Assembly (NCBI GenBank): GCA_037953745.1 | Contig: JBAKBP010007168.1 | Location: forward strand, 38,607-102,606 | Reading direction: 5' to 3' | Source: Lithodes maja | Lineage: Eukaryota > Arthropoda > Malacostraca > Decapoda > Lithodidae | Length of the DNA: 64,000 bases | Part shown: positions 21,184-31,755 of the stretch, in pieces | Layout: each line of letters begins with the position of its first letter | How positions within the stretch are numbered: the stretch's first letter is position 1 | The notes under the pieces: model-generated | Seen by the model: only the letters and a program-made list of their open reading frames with translations | Databases searched by the model: none | Told to the model about the DNA's origin: nothing | Made by a program: the position numbers and the translations under genes

Positions 21184-23001
21184 GTGTCACCCCAGGTCTT
21201 GCCAGGTTGGCAAGACTATGTGGCTGACCTGTATCAGGCCTCCAGAGATGCTAGGTCTCATTGGCTTGAAGTAGGTCAGCCTAGACAGGGGCCTATATTT
21301 GAACTTCACAAAAGAGCAAAGGCTAGGACCAAATATGCCATTAGATTTATTAAGCAAAATGAAAACCAATTAAGGAAGGAAGCCCTTGCAAAGAGTCTGG
21401 CAGAAAAGGATACTAACTGTTTTTGGAAGGACATCAGATCCATGCAAAATTGTAACACACTATTACCTGTCAGTGTTGAGGGGGTTACGGGTGAAGAGAA
21501 CATTGCTGACTTATGGAAAACTCATTTTAAGGAACTACTTAACAGTGTAAACCAAAGGTCTACTAATGGTGCAATTCAATATGTGAAAGATAGTAATTAT
21601 GAAGACATTAAAGTGACTGAAAGTGATCTTGAGAATGCCATAAGAAAACTTAACCTAAATAAAGCTTGTGGGCTGGATGGTATATATGCAGAACATCTTA
21701 AATATGCAGATAAGTTGTTAATAGATAAACTTAGTTCTTGCATCACCAGTCTATTTACGCATGGTGTCCTGCCGGAGTCTATGATATCCGTAATACTTGT
21801 TCCTGTCATTAAAGATAAATCAGGTAAAATTACAGCAAAAGACAACTACCGCCCAGTAGCACTTGCTAGTGTGGTGAGTTAGGTAGTTGAAATGATAATG
21901 CTAGAAAGAATGTCTGCATATATTGTCACCAGCAGCAATCAGTTTGGCTTTAAGAAAAATCACGGCACAGACCAATGCATATATGTGCTGAAAGAAGTGA
22001 TTGATACATACAACAAACTAAATAGCTCAATTTTCTCTTGTTTTCTTGATGCAAGTAAGGCTTTTGATAGGGTGTGTCACAAAACCTTATTTGAAAAATT
22101 AGTTAACAGGGGAGTGCCTAGCTATATTGTTAGGATACTTATTTTCTGGTATGCTAATCAAAAAATGTGTGTAAGATGGGGCAACATCCTGTCAGGCTCT
22201 TTCGCCGTAACCAATGGTGTTAGGCAGGGGGGGATATTGTCTCCGTATCTTTTCAACCGCTACATGGATGATCTTAGTCTGGAGCTGAACAAGACTCGCA
22301 CTGGGTGCTGTATTGGCAGCACCATTGTAAATCATCTCATGTATGCTGATGACCTAGCCTTAATCGCACCCTCTGGAGCAGGACTGGATAAATTATTAAG
22401 AGTATGTGAAAAATTTGGAATCGAACATTCAGTCAAATTTAATCCTATAAAGAGCAATATCATAATATTTAAATCTAACCTTCTATTGAAATCAAAGCTA
22501 CCTAAATTCCATTTGTATGAAGAAATTATAGAAGAAGTAAGTAAAGTAAAGTATCTAGGACACTATATTTCATGTGATCGCTCAGATGATGAGGATATGG
22601 GTCGTCAGCGAAGGCAACTTTACATGCAGGGAAATTCAATATTAAGAAAATTTCATATGTGCACATGGGATACAAAAATAACATTGTTCAACTCCTACTG
22701 CTCACCAATGTATACAGCACAACTATGGTGGAACTATAAGAAAATTACAGTGAATAGACTAAGTATCTCATATCACAATATCATGAAAATGTTTCTGGGG
22801 CTCTCAAAATATGAGAGTACAAGTACTCTATGTGCCTATATGAACTTACACTGTTACAAATCACTCATTAGAAAGCTAACATATAAATTCATTCAGCGCC
22901 TTAACACTTCTGAGAACAGGATCATTAAAATGCTACAAACTCCAAGCATAGTGTACACCTCCAGGATCCAGGCACACTGGAGGAAGTTGCTCTATATTTA
23001 A
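21184..23001 (+). pseudogene. LINE reverse transcriptase, 5' truncated, one in-frame stop
   Basis: A non-LTR retrotransposon RT without its endonuclease. The first half has LNKACGLDGIYAEHLKY (motif 1-2), VPVIKDKSGKIT and DNYRPVALASVVS, then TAG at 21880-21882 where Lys is usual. The second half resumes in the same frame (VVEMIMLERM) with CFLDASKAFDRVCH, NGVRQGGILSPYLFNRYMDD, the catalytic YADDLALIAP, VKYLGHYIS and a C-terminal domain ending near 22999. Apart from the single stop, 605 codons are open. The LINE clade is uncertain; the motif style fits the CR1/L2/Rex-like range. The missing 5' end is typical of incomplete reverse transcription. Confidence 0.85.
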
Positions 23002-23402
23002 CCTTAAGTAATGATTTCAGGTCTGCTACTCTACAGAATTAGCATACCGGTACTGATCCTCATAGTGCAGTACAGTACCGATATTCCTATACTGTACTGT
23101 AGCAACATACTGTACTGGAAGCTAAATGATGTGAGGCATGGTACTGTACACAATTAGGACAGTGGTTTTGGTAACACAGTAGTTTGATGACCACTGTTTT
23201 TGGTTGAGGCAGTGCTGTGAACTACATGATAGCAAGCTGGGTATTATTTAATTTATTTTTATTTTATGTAGCCTATGTACAGTAGCTTATATATATTTAT
23301 ATATATTTATGTTACTGTAAGGTATATATGGACCCCAGTATGGTCCCCTCTGTACTGTGTGAGTCTGAAATAAAGTATTATTATTATATTATTATTATTA
23401 TA
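23002..23402 (+). other. LINE 3' untranslated region with ATT-type tail
   Basis: Follows the RT without coding potential and ends in a TATTATTATTATATTATTAT tract at about 23375-23402, a microsatellite tail of the kind that ends several LINE groups. Several GTACTGTA repeats lie between 23040 and 23150. Confidence 0.5.
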
Positions 23403-23704
23403 ACCCACCCTCTTATCAGTGGGGTGGCACAAAATGTACAAATTTTATGAGCCTGCCTTCAAAATGTATAGGCCTACATAATATATACAACATTTGCTTA
23501 CTATTGTTGAACATGAGTGTAAATATATATTACAAAATGACCACTACAAAGTAAAACAAAGAATATAATAAAGACGAAACATCGTAATATAATAAATATT
23601 ATGAGGTATTTCAGGAACTGCAATGATCGACAACTAGACATATCGGCTGGCTGGAACGGTTTGAAGGGTATATTTAAACGCAACGGAGGTGAGGGGCGGT
23701 GACT

Positions 23705-23836
23705 GGACGACTCGGCCCATGGGACAACTCGGCTCGGACAGCTCGGCCCACTTTTGGACAACTCGGCCACGACGGCGAGACAGCTCGGCCCATTATTTGA
23801 GACAGCTCGGCCACAACGGCGAGACAGCTCGGCCCC
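23705..23836 (+). repeat. Imperfect CTCGGCC minisatellite
   Basis: Seven occurrences of CTCGGC preceded by (G)ACAGCTCGG, GGACAACTCGG or similar, spaced 13-23 bases apart, some with GACGGCGAGA spacers. It is GC-rich in an AT-rich surrounding. No protein is indicated. Confidence 0.7.
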
Positions 23837-23914
23837 ATGTTATGCTATGAGGCAATTTTTTTAATATAGCCATGAAAAAGCCTGTAGCCTTGAAATTCGT
23901 GATTGTATCTAACC

Positions 23915-23927
23915 TTGTGTGTGTGTG

Positions 23928-23980
<53 letters not shown>

Positions 23981-23990
23981 TGTATATATA
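23915..23990 (+). repeat. TG/TA microsatellite
   Basis: A TGTGTGTGTG tract runs into a long (TA)n repeat, ending near 23990. Simple sequence. Confidence 0.9.
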
Positions 23991-24015
23991 ATGACGATCA
24001 GACTAAAACACGCCC

Positions 24016-24060
24016 ATTAACCTCTCCGCGGCGCACAGGGGGTTTTCTACAGGGTAAGAC
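24016..24060 (+). other. Candidate TTAA element left end
   Basis: TTAACCTCTCCGCGGCGCAC followed by AGGGGG resembles the left end of family A copies that read TTAACCTCTGAAGTGCGC followed by ATGGGGG. It may be the end of another family or of the piggyBac whose transposase lies at 26568-29173. I did not find a matching inverted end. Confidence 0.35.
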
Positions 24061-24329
24061 TGTGTGCACCTATGATGATTTTGGGACCTATTGCCAATTT
24101 CGATAAAAAGTACATCATCGTGTAGGGAATGTTTGCGTGCATCGGCCCATATATATTTGACCCCCCAAAAAATGTCTGGGGTGGGGGTGGGGGAACGGTC
24201 CGTAGTTGAAAAATGTGGAGTGAATGGCACCGCGCGGCTAGATTGTCATCGAGCGGCGAGATTTCCCTGCCGAATTTTCACGCGCCCAGGGGATAGAAGG
24301 AGAGGGAGGAGGGGGTGGGTTACCGCGTA

Positions 24330-24890
24330 TTATCACGTATATCTCCTTTTTTGAGCCCTTTTAGGCTATGTAGAGTATGTATACGTGTGTAGGCTACCAA
24401 TATAACAATGAATATGCCTCATAGTGACCAAAAATTGCAATATATAAGGGAATTATAAGAGAATTTTTAGGCGGGAATGAAGATGTGTTGGAGGTTTGGG
24501 GGCAATTTATGAGCTGAGAGTGTGGTTTACGCCATACATATCACTTATATCTTGTACGTAGAGCACTGTCATGCTATAATACAGACTTGTACGTATGTAT
24601 ACGTGCCATATATCAAAATATATACCGCATATAGACCAATTCATGCGATATTTACGCACATTACTAATGAGTTTCTATGCGTGAACCAAGGTGTGAGTGA
24701 GTTGTGCTGGGAATGAAAGGGGGAGAGGGTGTGTTACGCCATAAATATCACGTAAATCTTGTATTTAGAGCACTGTCATGCTATAATAAAGACGTGTACG
24801 TATGTAGGCGTCCCATATAACAAGGAATATACCGCATATAGACCAATTGATGCGATATTTACGCAAATTGTGAATGTGTTTCTAGCAGAC
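24330..24890 (+). repeat. Tandem repeat, about 205-bp unit
   Basis: Two good copies, from about 24527 and 24734, share TTACGCCATA, GAGCACTGTCATGCTATAAT, CCGCATATAGACCAATT and GCGATATTTACGCA. A weaker partial copy precedes them from about 24320. By analogy with the satellite near the other piggyBac end (52503-53103) it could be subterminal, but this is inference. Confidence 0.65.
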
Positions 24891-25838
24891 GGAAGCCTGA
24901 AAGGGTGGGTGGGAGGGAGGCATGCAGGGAGGGAGTGAGTGAGTCGTGGAGAGATGGAAGGCAGGCAGATCTCTAGATAGATAGCCAGCTTTGTGATAAT
25001 TGTGGAGGCGCCCGAGGCGTATGGATGTCTTGGTATTTTGAACCTTATGTCTACCAGATGTCTGGTGTTCGTAGCCACCAAGAGGTCTACAATAACATGA
25101 GTCAGGAATGGAGAGAGAGAGAGAGAGAAACTGAGACATGCGTAATCCATTGCGTATGTCGTACGTATAAATGGACTTCAGAATTGCATTTTTATGCAAG
25201 CAGACATTGCATTTTAGACACATGTGAAGTACCACAGAAACATGTAGGCCAATGACTGTAAATAAAGTACTATATTATAGACCACCAACGAGGGTGGTCA
25301 GTAAACACAGGCAGATTGCCTTTTGTGATAGAGGGCTAAATATAGACTGGTGTCTCCTTACACTTGCGAAAGGGTAGATTGCCACCAGAGAAACTTATAC
25401 TTATTTATTTCCAAGTAATATGCAATATAAATGTATATTAGAGACCTACTGCAATTATTTGTATGACAGTCATGACTATGTATAATCCAATATACGCGCG
25501 TAGGCGAGACATAAGAAAGCTGGTTGAGCAATTTTCGACACCCACACAGTTATTATTCATTTTTATTTACAATATTATACAATACAAATGTATTTGTGAA
25601 GAGTATTTTATCCATTATTGTATTTATACCAATTTTGTTCCCAGACAGAGCTGCTGTAGCTGGAGCATCAAGGAGCGGCAAGGGTCACCTCGTGACCGCT
25701 TGACCGTGTGAAAATGAGTGGAGTCACACTGAGAGGGGCAATTTTGCTGAGTGTTTGGGCAATTTTTGACAGAATAAAGTTATATAATTACTAATTCTTG
25801 ACAGAGACAAACTTTTATAAACCTTGGCATGATATAAT
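24891..25838. other. No gene recognised
   Basis: Short tetranucleotide-like runs (GGGAGGGAGG near 24905, GAGAGAGAGA near 25112) and AT-rich sequence. No reading frame matches a family I know. Confidence 0.3.
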
Positions 25839-25881
25839 TGATAATCCCATCAATTTACAAACGTAAATTGGTGGGATAATT
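25839..25881. repeat. Short perfect-type hairpin
   Basis: ATAATCCCATCAATTTAC and its near-complement GTAAATTGGTGGGATAAT flank a 4-base loop (AAAC); only one G-T pairing departs from Watson-Crick. It is followed by a T run. It could be a terminator-like or element-end hairpin, but no function is shown. Confidence 0.55.
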
Positions 25882-25944
25882 TTTTTTTTTGTATATTGTC
25901 ATTTCGATTGTAGACACGAAGTTTTGAGTGATATTTGGTATGAG

Positions 25945-26030
25945 CTCGTGTGGCATGGTTGGTAATTAGGTCGCGGACTGGAAAACTCAAAGTGTGGTAG
26001 GGTAGTGGGATCGAATCCAGGAGGGGGTTA
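25945..26030 (+). repeat. tRNA-like sequence, possible SINE head
   Basis: GTGTGGCATGGTTGGTAATTAGG resembles a pol III A box and GGGATCGAATCCA (26006-26018) a B box, with a spacing that fits a tRNA with a long variable arm. No clean cloverleaf was found, so I call it a tRNA-derived repeat rather than a tRNA gene. Confidence 0.45.
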
Positions 26031-26080
26031 TGGGGAAGGTTTTATACTGTCTAGACAATTTTTGATAACATTTTTTTTTT

Positions 26081-26163
26081 ACAAGATCATGCCATTGTAT
26101 TCAAACAATATGAAATATTCATAGAATATATCATATTGTAAGAATACAATGACATGACCTTGT
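26081..26163. repeat. Palindrome with about 40-bp arms
   Basis: ACAAGATCATGCCATTGTAT followed by TC pairs with the complement of GAATACAATGACATGACCTT followed by GT; the inner arms are ACAATATGA and TCATATTGT. It is close to a perfect inverted repeat around a short AT loop. It may be a small foldback element. Confidence 0.7.
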
Positions 26164-26467
26164 TTTTTTGTTTTTTTTTATTATCTTAGTAGGTTTGACA
26201 GGATTTATTGAAACATTTATTTTTGTACAATTCATTTGAGGTAAGAAAATAATTATATACACATTACTTAGGCTAATAACAAACATATATATTGATATAC
26301 TAAAAAAAGAAGGCATATTACATGTAAATCTTTGAAACTTATAAACTAAATAATGAAACATACAATTATATAATGTAAAAGCTATATCACAGGGACATCT
26401 TTGGAACTTATACATTATATAATATATATGTTACATTATGAGGTAGCGTGATCAATTAGGTCAGGTC

Positions 26468-26566
26468 AGGTAAGGTAGGGCGCGAGTCCAGGGCAGAGCA
26501 GGGCAGGGGGCGAGTCCAGGGCAGGGCACAGGGCGAGTCCAGGGCAGGGCAGGACAGGGGGCGACA
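26468..26566 (+). repeat. Minisatellite, GCGAGTCCAGGGCAGGGCA-type unit
   Basis: Three to four imperfect copies of a 20-30 bp GC-rich unit (GCGAGTCCAGGGCA). It begins two bases before the complement of the piggyBac transposase stop, so it lies immediately 3' of that gene. Confidence 0.75.
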
Positions 26567-26567
26567 C

Positions 26568-29173
26568 TCAATAATTCTTGAAGGTGTGGTAGTCCCTGAA
26601 GCAGTCACCCAGGCAGAGTGGAACTTTGCACTCGGCGCACATTGAGGTGACTCTTTTGGTGACATGGGGTTTCCTGACACTGGAGCTGCAGACGGTGCAC
26701 TGCGCCTGCCTGCGACGAGTGCCAAGCATCTCGGTGTTGATTGGGTAGTGTCTTTCGACACCCACCTGGATGCGGTCAGGAACTTGATCCCCATGCCATG
26801 CCGTACGTCTGTGAGTGGTGGTGCCATACTTCTCCAGGAGTTGGTATGAGACGTTGTACACGAACTCCCGGAATTTCAGCTTCTGGTTTGGGGACATATC
26901 CTTCTTCACCAACCACAAGTTGTAGGCGTTGAGCATCGTGATATCAACTAGGTGGAGGAAGAGCTTGTGATACCACTTCACAGTCTTCCTCAGACACTCA
27001 ACGCCTGACAGCTGACAGTCAGACTTGTCCACCAGGCGCATGTTCTTAGTGTAGTCCACTACCATGTCGGGCTTGTAGATGGTCTTCCTGGTTCGGTAGT
27101 GGATTTTGCCAGAATCCATCTGGGCACCTGTGTGGACGGTGGAAAGCAGGTGGACGTCTCGCTTATCCTTCCACTTCAGGGCTATCACTTTCCCACACTT
27201 CTCGAGCTGCTTGAATTTCTGCCCCTTTCGTCGCCTTCTTCGCACATGCCTCTCGCGGTGTTCCTGGGCCAGGTCGTCTTCTGAAGGTGTGTCACTGGAG
27301 GAGGCATCTGTGAGAGGAATGACATTACCAGTGAACTTTGGCATAAACTTTCTTGTCTGTCTGACAGTCCTACATGACCCCGTTTGGTTGTCATGAAGAA
27401 ACTGGCAGAGAGCAGGAGAAGTATACCAGTTGTCAGTGTAGATGATGTGGCCTTTGCCCAGGTAAGGTGCCAACATTTTCCTGACGATGGCACCTGACAT
27501 GCCCATGGGGTCATTGGCAGCGGCTTTCGGTATGTCAATGTCAGTGCCTGTGTACACGATCATGTCAAAGCTTGATTCCGAACCTATGCCTTTTCAAGGG
27601 GATATACTGCTTGAAAACAAGACGTCCTTTGAAGAGCACGAGCGACTCATCAATCACCAAATTGAGGAAGGGGTAAAAGTATTTCCTATATCTCTCCAAC
27701 AACATGGTGAACACATCCCGAACTTTCCATATCCTTTCAATCCTGTTAGGATTTTCGTTGTCTGCAAAGTGCATAAATCTTAGCAGCAACAAAAATCTGT
27801 CACGAGTCATGAACTTATTGAAAGTTGGGGTGGCGATGAGAGGGTCGTGCTTCCAATAGTGTTGCAACACATGCTTCTTGATCAGAGGCATGAGGAACAA
27901 CAAGGCAAAGAACGTCATAAATTCTTCCACAGCCGTATCCACCCAGCCTCGTATTCTCGCTTTTGGAGAAAGGACGTCCAATCTGCCAAACACCCACCTG
28001 TAGTAGGCGTTTGTTTGGGCAACAATGTACGTCATTACCTCCATATCGAAAAAAGCGAGGAAGAAGTCGCTTTCGTTCGCTTGATCGTCACAGGGCCAGT
28101 CATCAGTTGTTCCTGATGTCCCAGGATTGAACTGGGGCACGTCAGGTACAAAATTGCCCCCGTCAGACCAATCGAACGAAGGCAGCCCAGGGATCGGAAT
28201 GTCGTCTGCGTCTGCTTCATCGTCTGAAATATTGCTTCCATGGTCGCGATACAGCACTGCATCATCATCACCCTCCTCTTCACTTGACAGACTCACTCCC
28301 ACTGTCCATTCCCAAATCCCCACACCCTTGGTCCCGTGCTAGGGCTTCGTCGTCGAAACCCGGGCTGCCAATGCCCTGCGAATCACCATCAAACAGCAGG
28401 GCGGCATACTTTGATGGTGTCAGAGTTTTCCGGGTCACTTTAGCACGTGCGGGAGTCTTATGGACAGGGACAGCAGAGGCGGCGGCAGGGGCAGCAGTGG
28501 TGCGTGGTCTTGTGGCCCTGGAGGCAGGCAAGATGATGGTGGTGCCTGTCGCCCTTCTCTCTGTTCCTTGGGCAGGGGCCGCAGGGGCGGCAGGGGTGGC
28601 AGGGGCAGCAGGGACACCAGGGCCAGCAGGGCCAGCAGTCGCTTTCCCTCTCCCTTTCCCCTTCCCTTTTCCTTGGGCAGGGGCAGCAGGGGCAGCAGGG
28701 GCGGCAGGGGCAGCAGGGGCAGAAGGGGCAGCAGGGGCATCTGGGCCAGGGGCAGCTGGTGGTGGTGGTGGTGGTAAGGTCACTGTGGCTGGCGTACGGG
28801 TTCTCTTCCCTACGCCCGTGCCTTTAATTTTTCCTGCCCCTGCAGGTTCTGCAGCCCTAGGGCGGCCTCCTGCGTCGCTGGTACCGGTGGCAGGGGTGGC
28901 AGTGGTGGCAGTGGTGGTGGTAGTGGTTGTTGCAGTGGCCTGGGTCATGGTGGCAGTGTCCCGAAACACCAATGACCTCTGTACATTTGCCGTGCTTGCA
29001 CGTGTTTTCCGTGCTTTGGGTGCTGGTCTTTCGTCCTCAGAGCTGTAGGGCGTGTCGTACTGGTAGCTAGGGTCTTTAGCAGCCACCCTCTGCCTTCCAC
29101 GGCGGCTAACACCACCAGAAGGAGGGCTGGTTGTGTCATCAGGGAGCGAGCGTGAGGGACGTGTGGGCTCCAT
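26568..29173 (-). pseudogene. piggyBac transposase 1 (three frames, broken)
   Basis: Starts at ATG 29173 (MEPTRPSRSLPDDTT). The first 297-residue frame is a basic, Ala/Pro-rich low-complexity tail (APAAPAAPA repeats at about 28600-28740). A frameshift near 28290 leads to an acidic segment and the piggyBac core: WKHDPLIATPTFNKFMTRDR, then VIDESLVLFKGRL (first Asp). The frame ends at GIKL followed by TGA at 27565. The next frame begins DMIVYTGTD and has YTDNWYTSPAL (second Asp), MRLVDKSDCQL (third Asp region) and a C-terminal Cys-rich domain (CTVCSSS, CAECKVPLC, CFRDYH). Compared with the second piggyBac copy, about 11 residues are missing at the break, so a deletion caused it. The enzyme family cuts and joins at TTAA; this copy is inactive. 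Confidence 0.88.
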
Positions 29174-29333
29174 GACTAGTGCTTGGTTACTGGCGCGGTG
29201 GTGCTTGCACGAGTGCGGGGCGAGCGTTTGGCGGGGTGGTGTCGAGAGTTGACATGTAGTACTATACCCACACCAATTTTCAGCCGCCTGGCTATAAACG
29301 CGCGGTTTTGGTACGCGTTCAAAAGCTCTGCTC

Positions 29334-29771
29334 TTAACCCGTGGAGCCCCAGCTAGTTTTGTAATGTTTGCGCACCAGAACCCGACCGGTTTTCAAAAAA
29401 TGGTTTTATTCCAGAAACAATAGCGAATGGGTTAGGAATGAAGGAAAAACCACGAAAAAACGCTCAAAAAGCTTAAAAAATGGTCCTACAGAGCCCCCGA
29501 AAACGGATTTTACAAGAGTAAAAAATTGAAGGCAATTATCCCAAAAAAACAGGTTATTGCGCGCTCGCGCGCGGACTTTGAGAGTTTTCAACCATCGGCA
29601 CGGTTGCGTGGGATACATACACAGTTCCCATACAAATCTGAGCCCTCTTGAGTGGCTACACCTGAGGTTACGGTCGGCGCAATTAGGGTGACGCGTCAGG
29701 CGCGTCTCTGGGGCTGTGCGTTACATACATCGCCGACGCGTCAGACGCGTCGCTGGGGCTGTATGGGTTAA
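29334..29771. mobile_element. TTAA miniature element, family C
   Basis: TTAACCCGTGGAGCCCCAGC at 29334 and the inverted TTAACCCATACAGCCCCAGC ending at 29771 give TIRs of about 20 bp with three or four mismatches. Direct subterminal copies of ACGCGTC...GCTGGGGCTGT occur near the right end. It lies 160 bp upstream of the first piggyBac gene and could be its terminal region, or an independent insertion. Confidence 0.7.
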
Positions 29772-29831
29772 GAGTCTCCCCGCAGTCCGCCGGGGGAACT
29801 CTTAAGAGTCTCCCCGCAGCTCCCGGGTTAA
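29768..29831 (+). repeat. Stand-alone 60-bp TTAA unit
   Basis: TTAA at 29768, about 29802 and 29828 bound the 30-bp palindrome and the 22-bp CCCGGG module, identical in layout to the family A terminus but with no family A body. Sequence to the right (TTAATAGGAAAAATC) is unrelated. Confidence 0.85.
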
Positions 29832-30217
29832 TAGGAAAAATCACAACCATTTTCATTTTCAGGCGATGGTGATTAGCATATTTCCCATTTTATAGAAATC
29901 AGTTACTTTGCAAATAGAGTAGCGAAATATGGAGTGATCATGAAAACGTGACATTACGGTACCCCTTGAGGTTTATGTCGCCTTTTTTATTAATTCCGGC
30001 TGTCATTAGATGATATCATACAGCTTAGGAAGGATCTGTAAGTGTTGAAATGCTGAAGACTGTCTAGAATAACCATCTGTCTTCCATATATCCTTACTAA
30101 TCTTAATACAATTACCTCATAATAGACAAAATACACTGTAAAAGCGTCATGATCCTCAAGGGGTTAACATGATGATGATAGAAGACAATCATATATTTTC
30201 ATTCCTGATCCTACCTA
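29832..30217. other. Non-coding; contains CCCCTTGAGG inverted repeat
   Basis: No gene. CCCCTTGAGG at about 29958 and CCTCAAGGGGTTAA at about 30155-30168 form an inverted repeat about 200 bp apart, which may mark a small element with one TTAA edge. Only the right edge has TTAA. Confidence 0.4.
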
Positions 30218-30431
30218 TATGGCTTGCTTGGTGTAGTGACTAGCGTCTCGGACTTCCACCCAGAAGGCCCGGGTTCGCGCCCACGCTCGGCGCATTAAAG
30301 ATTTTTCACAAGCACTGAGTCGTTACCATCCCTCATGAGCAAAGGGATGGGGTAGTAGTACAGGACCCCAATGGAAATACGCCTAATCGGCCTTATTGAG
30401 CTATCCTTAGCTAGCTTAGCATGCGCTAGCT
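30218..30431 (+). repeat. tRNA-derived SINE candidate
   Basis: A tRNA-like head (TGGTGTAGTGACTAGCGTCT A-box region; GGGTTCGCGCCC B box at about 30271-30282; CGGACTTCCACCCAGAAGG between) is followed by about 130 bp of unrelated body (GCACTGAGTCGTTACC, CAGGACCCCAATGG). It ends where family A begins at 30432. This architecture is typical of SINEs; a real tRNA gene is unlikely because the acceptor stem does not pair. Confidence 0.6.
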
Positions 30432-31108
30432 TTAACCTCTTGAAGTGCGCATGGGGGTAATTAGACACCTCTCCCTGTGCGCATGTATTTGAGGTGTTTC
30501 CGTCACTAAAATATTCATTGTACCATTAACCTCTGAAGTGCGCATGGGGGTAATTAGACACCTCTCCCTGTGCGCATGTATTTGAGGTGTTTCCGTCACT
30601 AAAATATTCATTGTACCATTAATAGCATTAATACTTATCCATATGTGCCTATTATGGGTTGATTATAAAGGTATTAACCTGAAACAACAATAAAACGAGT
30701 GAAAACAGCGTTTGGATGGTCAAAATCGGAGATATAGCCCGCGAGTTGTATAATGCATGGGTGAGGCAAGCTGCTTTCCCGCCAATTTCCCCCAAGGCCA
30801 CTGAGATACAGTCGATCGATACTCTCTCTCTCTCTCTCTCTTGCACTCGCTTGCCATCAGTGATGACAACACCCTGCTTGCAACTCGCTAATGTTAGCAC
30901 GAAAATATACCTCAGAATAAGGGAATAACAGGGAAAATAGGTGATAACTGAAGGAGAGGAGGAAAGTGGGGAAGGAGGGGAGGTAGAGGACTGAGATTTT
31001 GCATGGCCCAGGGGCCAAACAAAAATAAAAAAAATAAAAAAATAAAAATAATGTTTTTTTTTTCTTTTTTCGATGTCAAAAGTTGATTTTTTTTTCACTC
31101 ACTCTTAA
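30432..31108 (+). mobile_element. TTAA family A element with duplicated 98-bp end (A5)
   Basis: The first module (TTAACCTCTTGAAGTGCGC to ATTGTACCATTAA) occurs twice in tandem, 30432-30529 and 30526-30622, each bounded by TTAA. The body then starts TTAATAGCATTAATAC and ends CACTCACTCTTAA at 31105-31108. The GC-rich terminus is absent here. Confidence 0.8.
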
Positions 31109-31729
31109 CCCGGCAAGCGCGATAGGCCTCACGGAAGGCTTCCTATAGGGAACGCGATAGGCCTCACGGAAGCAAGACCATATAAAAAGCCTTCCATAAA
31201 AAAAAGGGCCTATCAAAACAAAGGAATTTGTCTCTAGGTGAGATAATTCCCCTCCAGTACTCATCCATGTAAATCTCCCCCACCCCCTCCCCCCTCCCTC
31301 CCCTCCTCAATTATCACCTATTTTTCCTCTTATTATCGTAATTGATCAGTTATTTTTCTCTCCCGCGATAATGTAGCACAAGTGGGTTGCAGAAAAGATC
31401 GTTATGCAACACCCAGACACCGGCCCACACCGCCCCGCTCGTCTCAGTTACCTCACAGACAGCGAGAGAGGAGGGTTGCCTGTGGCTCTCTCTCGCCTGA
31501 GATTATGACCGGGTGGCCAATATCTTCGTTTTTCACCACCCAAATGCTTTTCCCACTTATTTTAGCACTCTTGAAGGTTCATATATAAATTATATATGTA
31601 AAATAAAAGCATACCGAAAACAAATAATGCTCTATATTGTAAATATAACGAATTCTGTTAGAATCCAAGGCTAGAAATGCACAAATAACTACCCTAGCCC
31701 CTAGGTCTATTTCGCGCTTGTCAGGTTAA
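31105..31729 (+). mobile_element. TTAA family B element (B2)
   Basis: Begins TTAACCCGGCAAGCGCGATA and ends CGCGCTTGTCAGGTTAA. It shares its left TTAA with the preceding family A copy and its right TTAA with a 22-bp module. Confidence 0.82.
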
Positions 31730-31755
31730 GAGTCTCCCCACAGTTCCCGGGTTAA
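31726..31755 (+). repeat. Isolated 22-bp CCCGGG module between two TTAA sites
   Basis: TTAA, then GAGTCTCCCCACAGTTCCCG followed by GG, then TTAA. It is the outer half of the 60-bp unit without the 30-bp palindrome. Confidence 0.75.

Noticed and set aside
23931..23990. CRISPR-like or regulatory array
   Set aside because: Simple TA microsatellite. Nothing in the window looks like a CRISPR array, and the DNA is eukaryotic.
27560..27575. CTT TGA C at the break of piggyBac transposase 1, identical to the bacterial RF2 +1 frameshift site
   Set aside because: Comparison with the second transposase shows about 11 residues missing at this point, so a deletion of roughly 35 bases explains the frame change better than programmed shifting.
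28284..29048. Gly/Ala-rich plus-strand frame opposite piggyBac transposase 1
   Set aside because: Antisense shadow of the GC-rich Ala/Pro repeat region of the transposase.
30218..30290. A functional tRNA gene
   Set aside because: A and B boxes are present, but the acceptor stem does not pair and a repeat-like body follows; a SINE is more likely.
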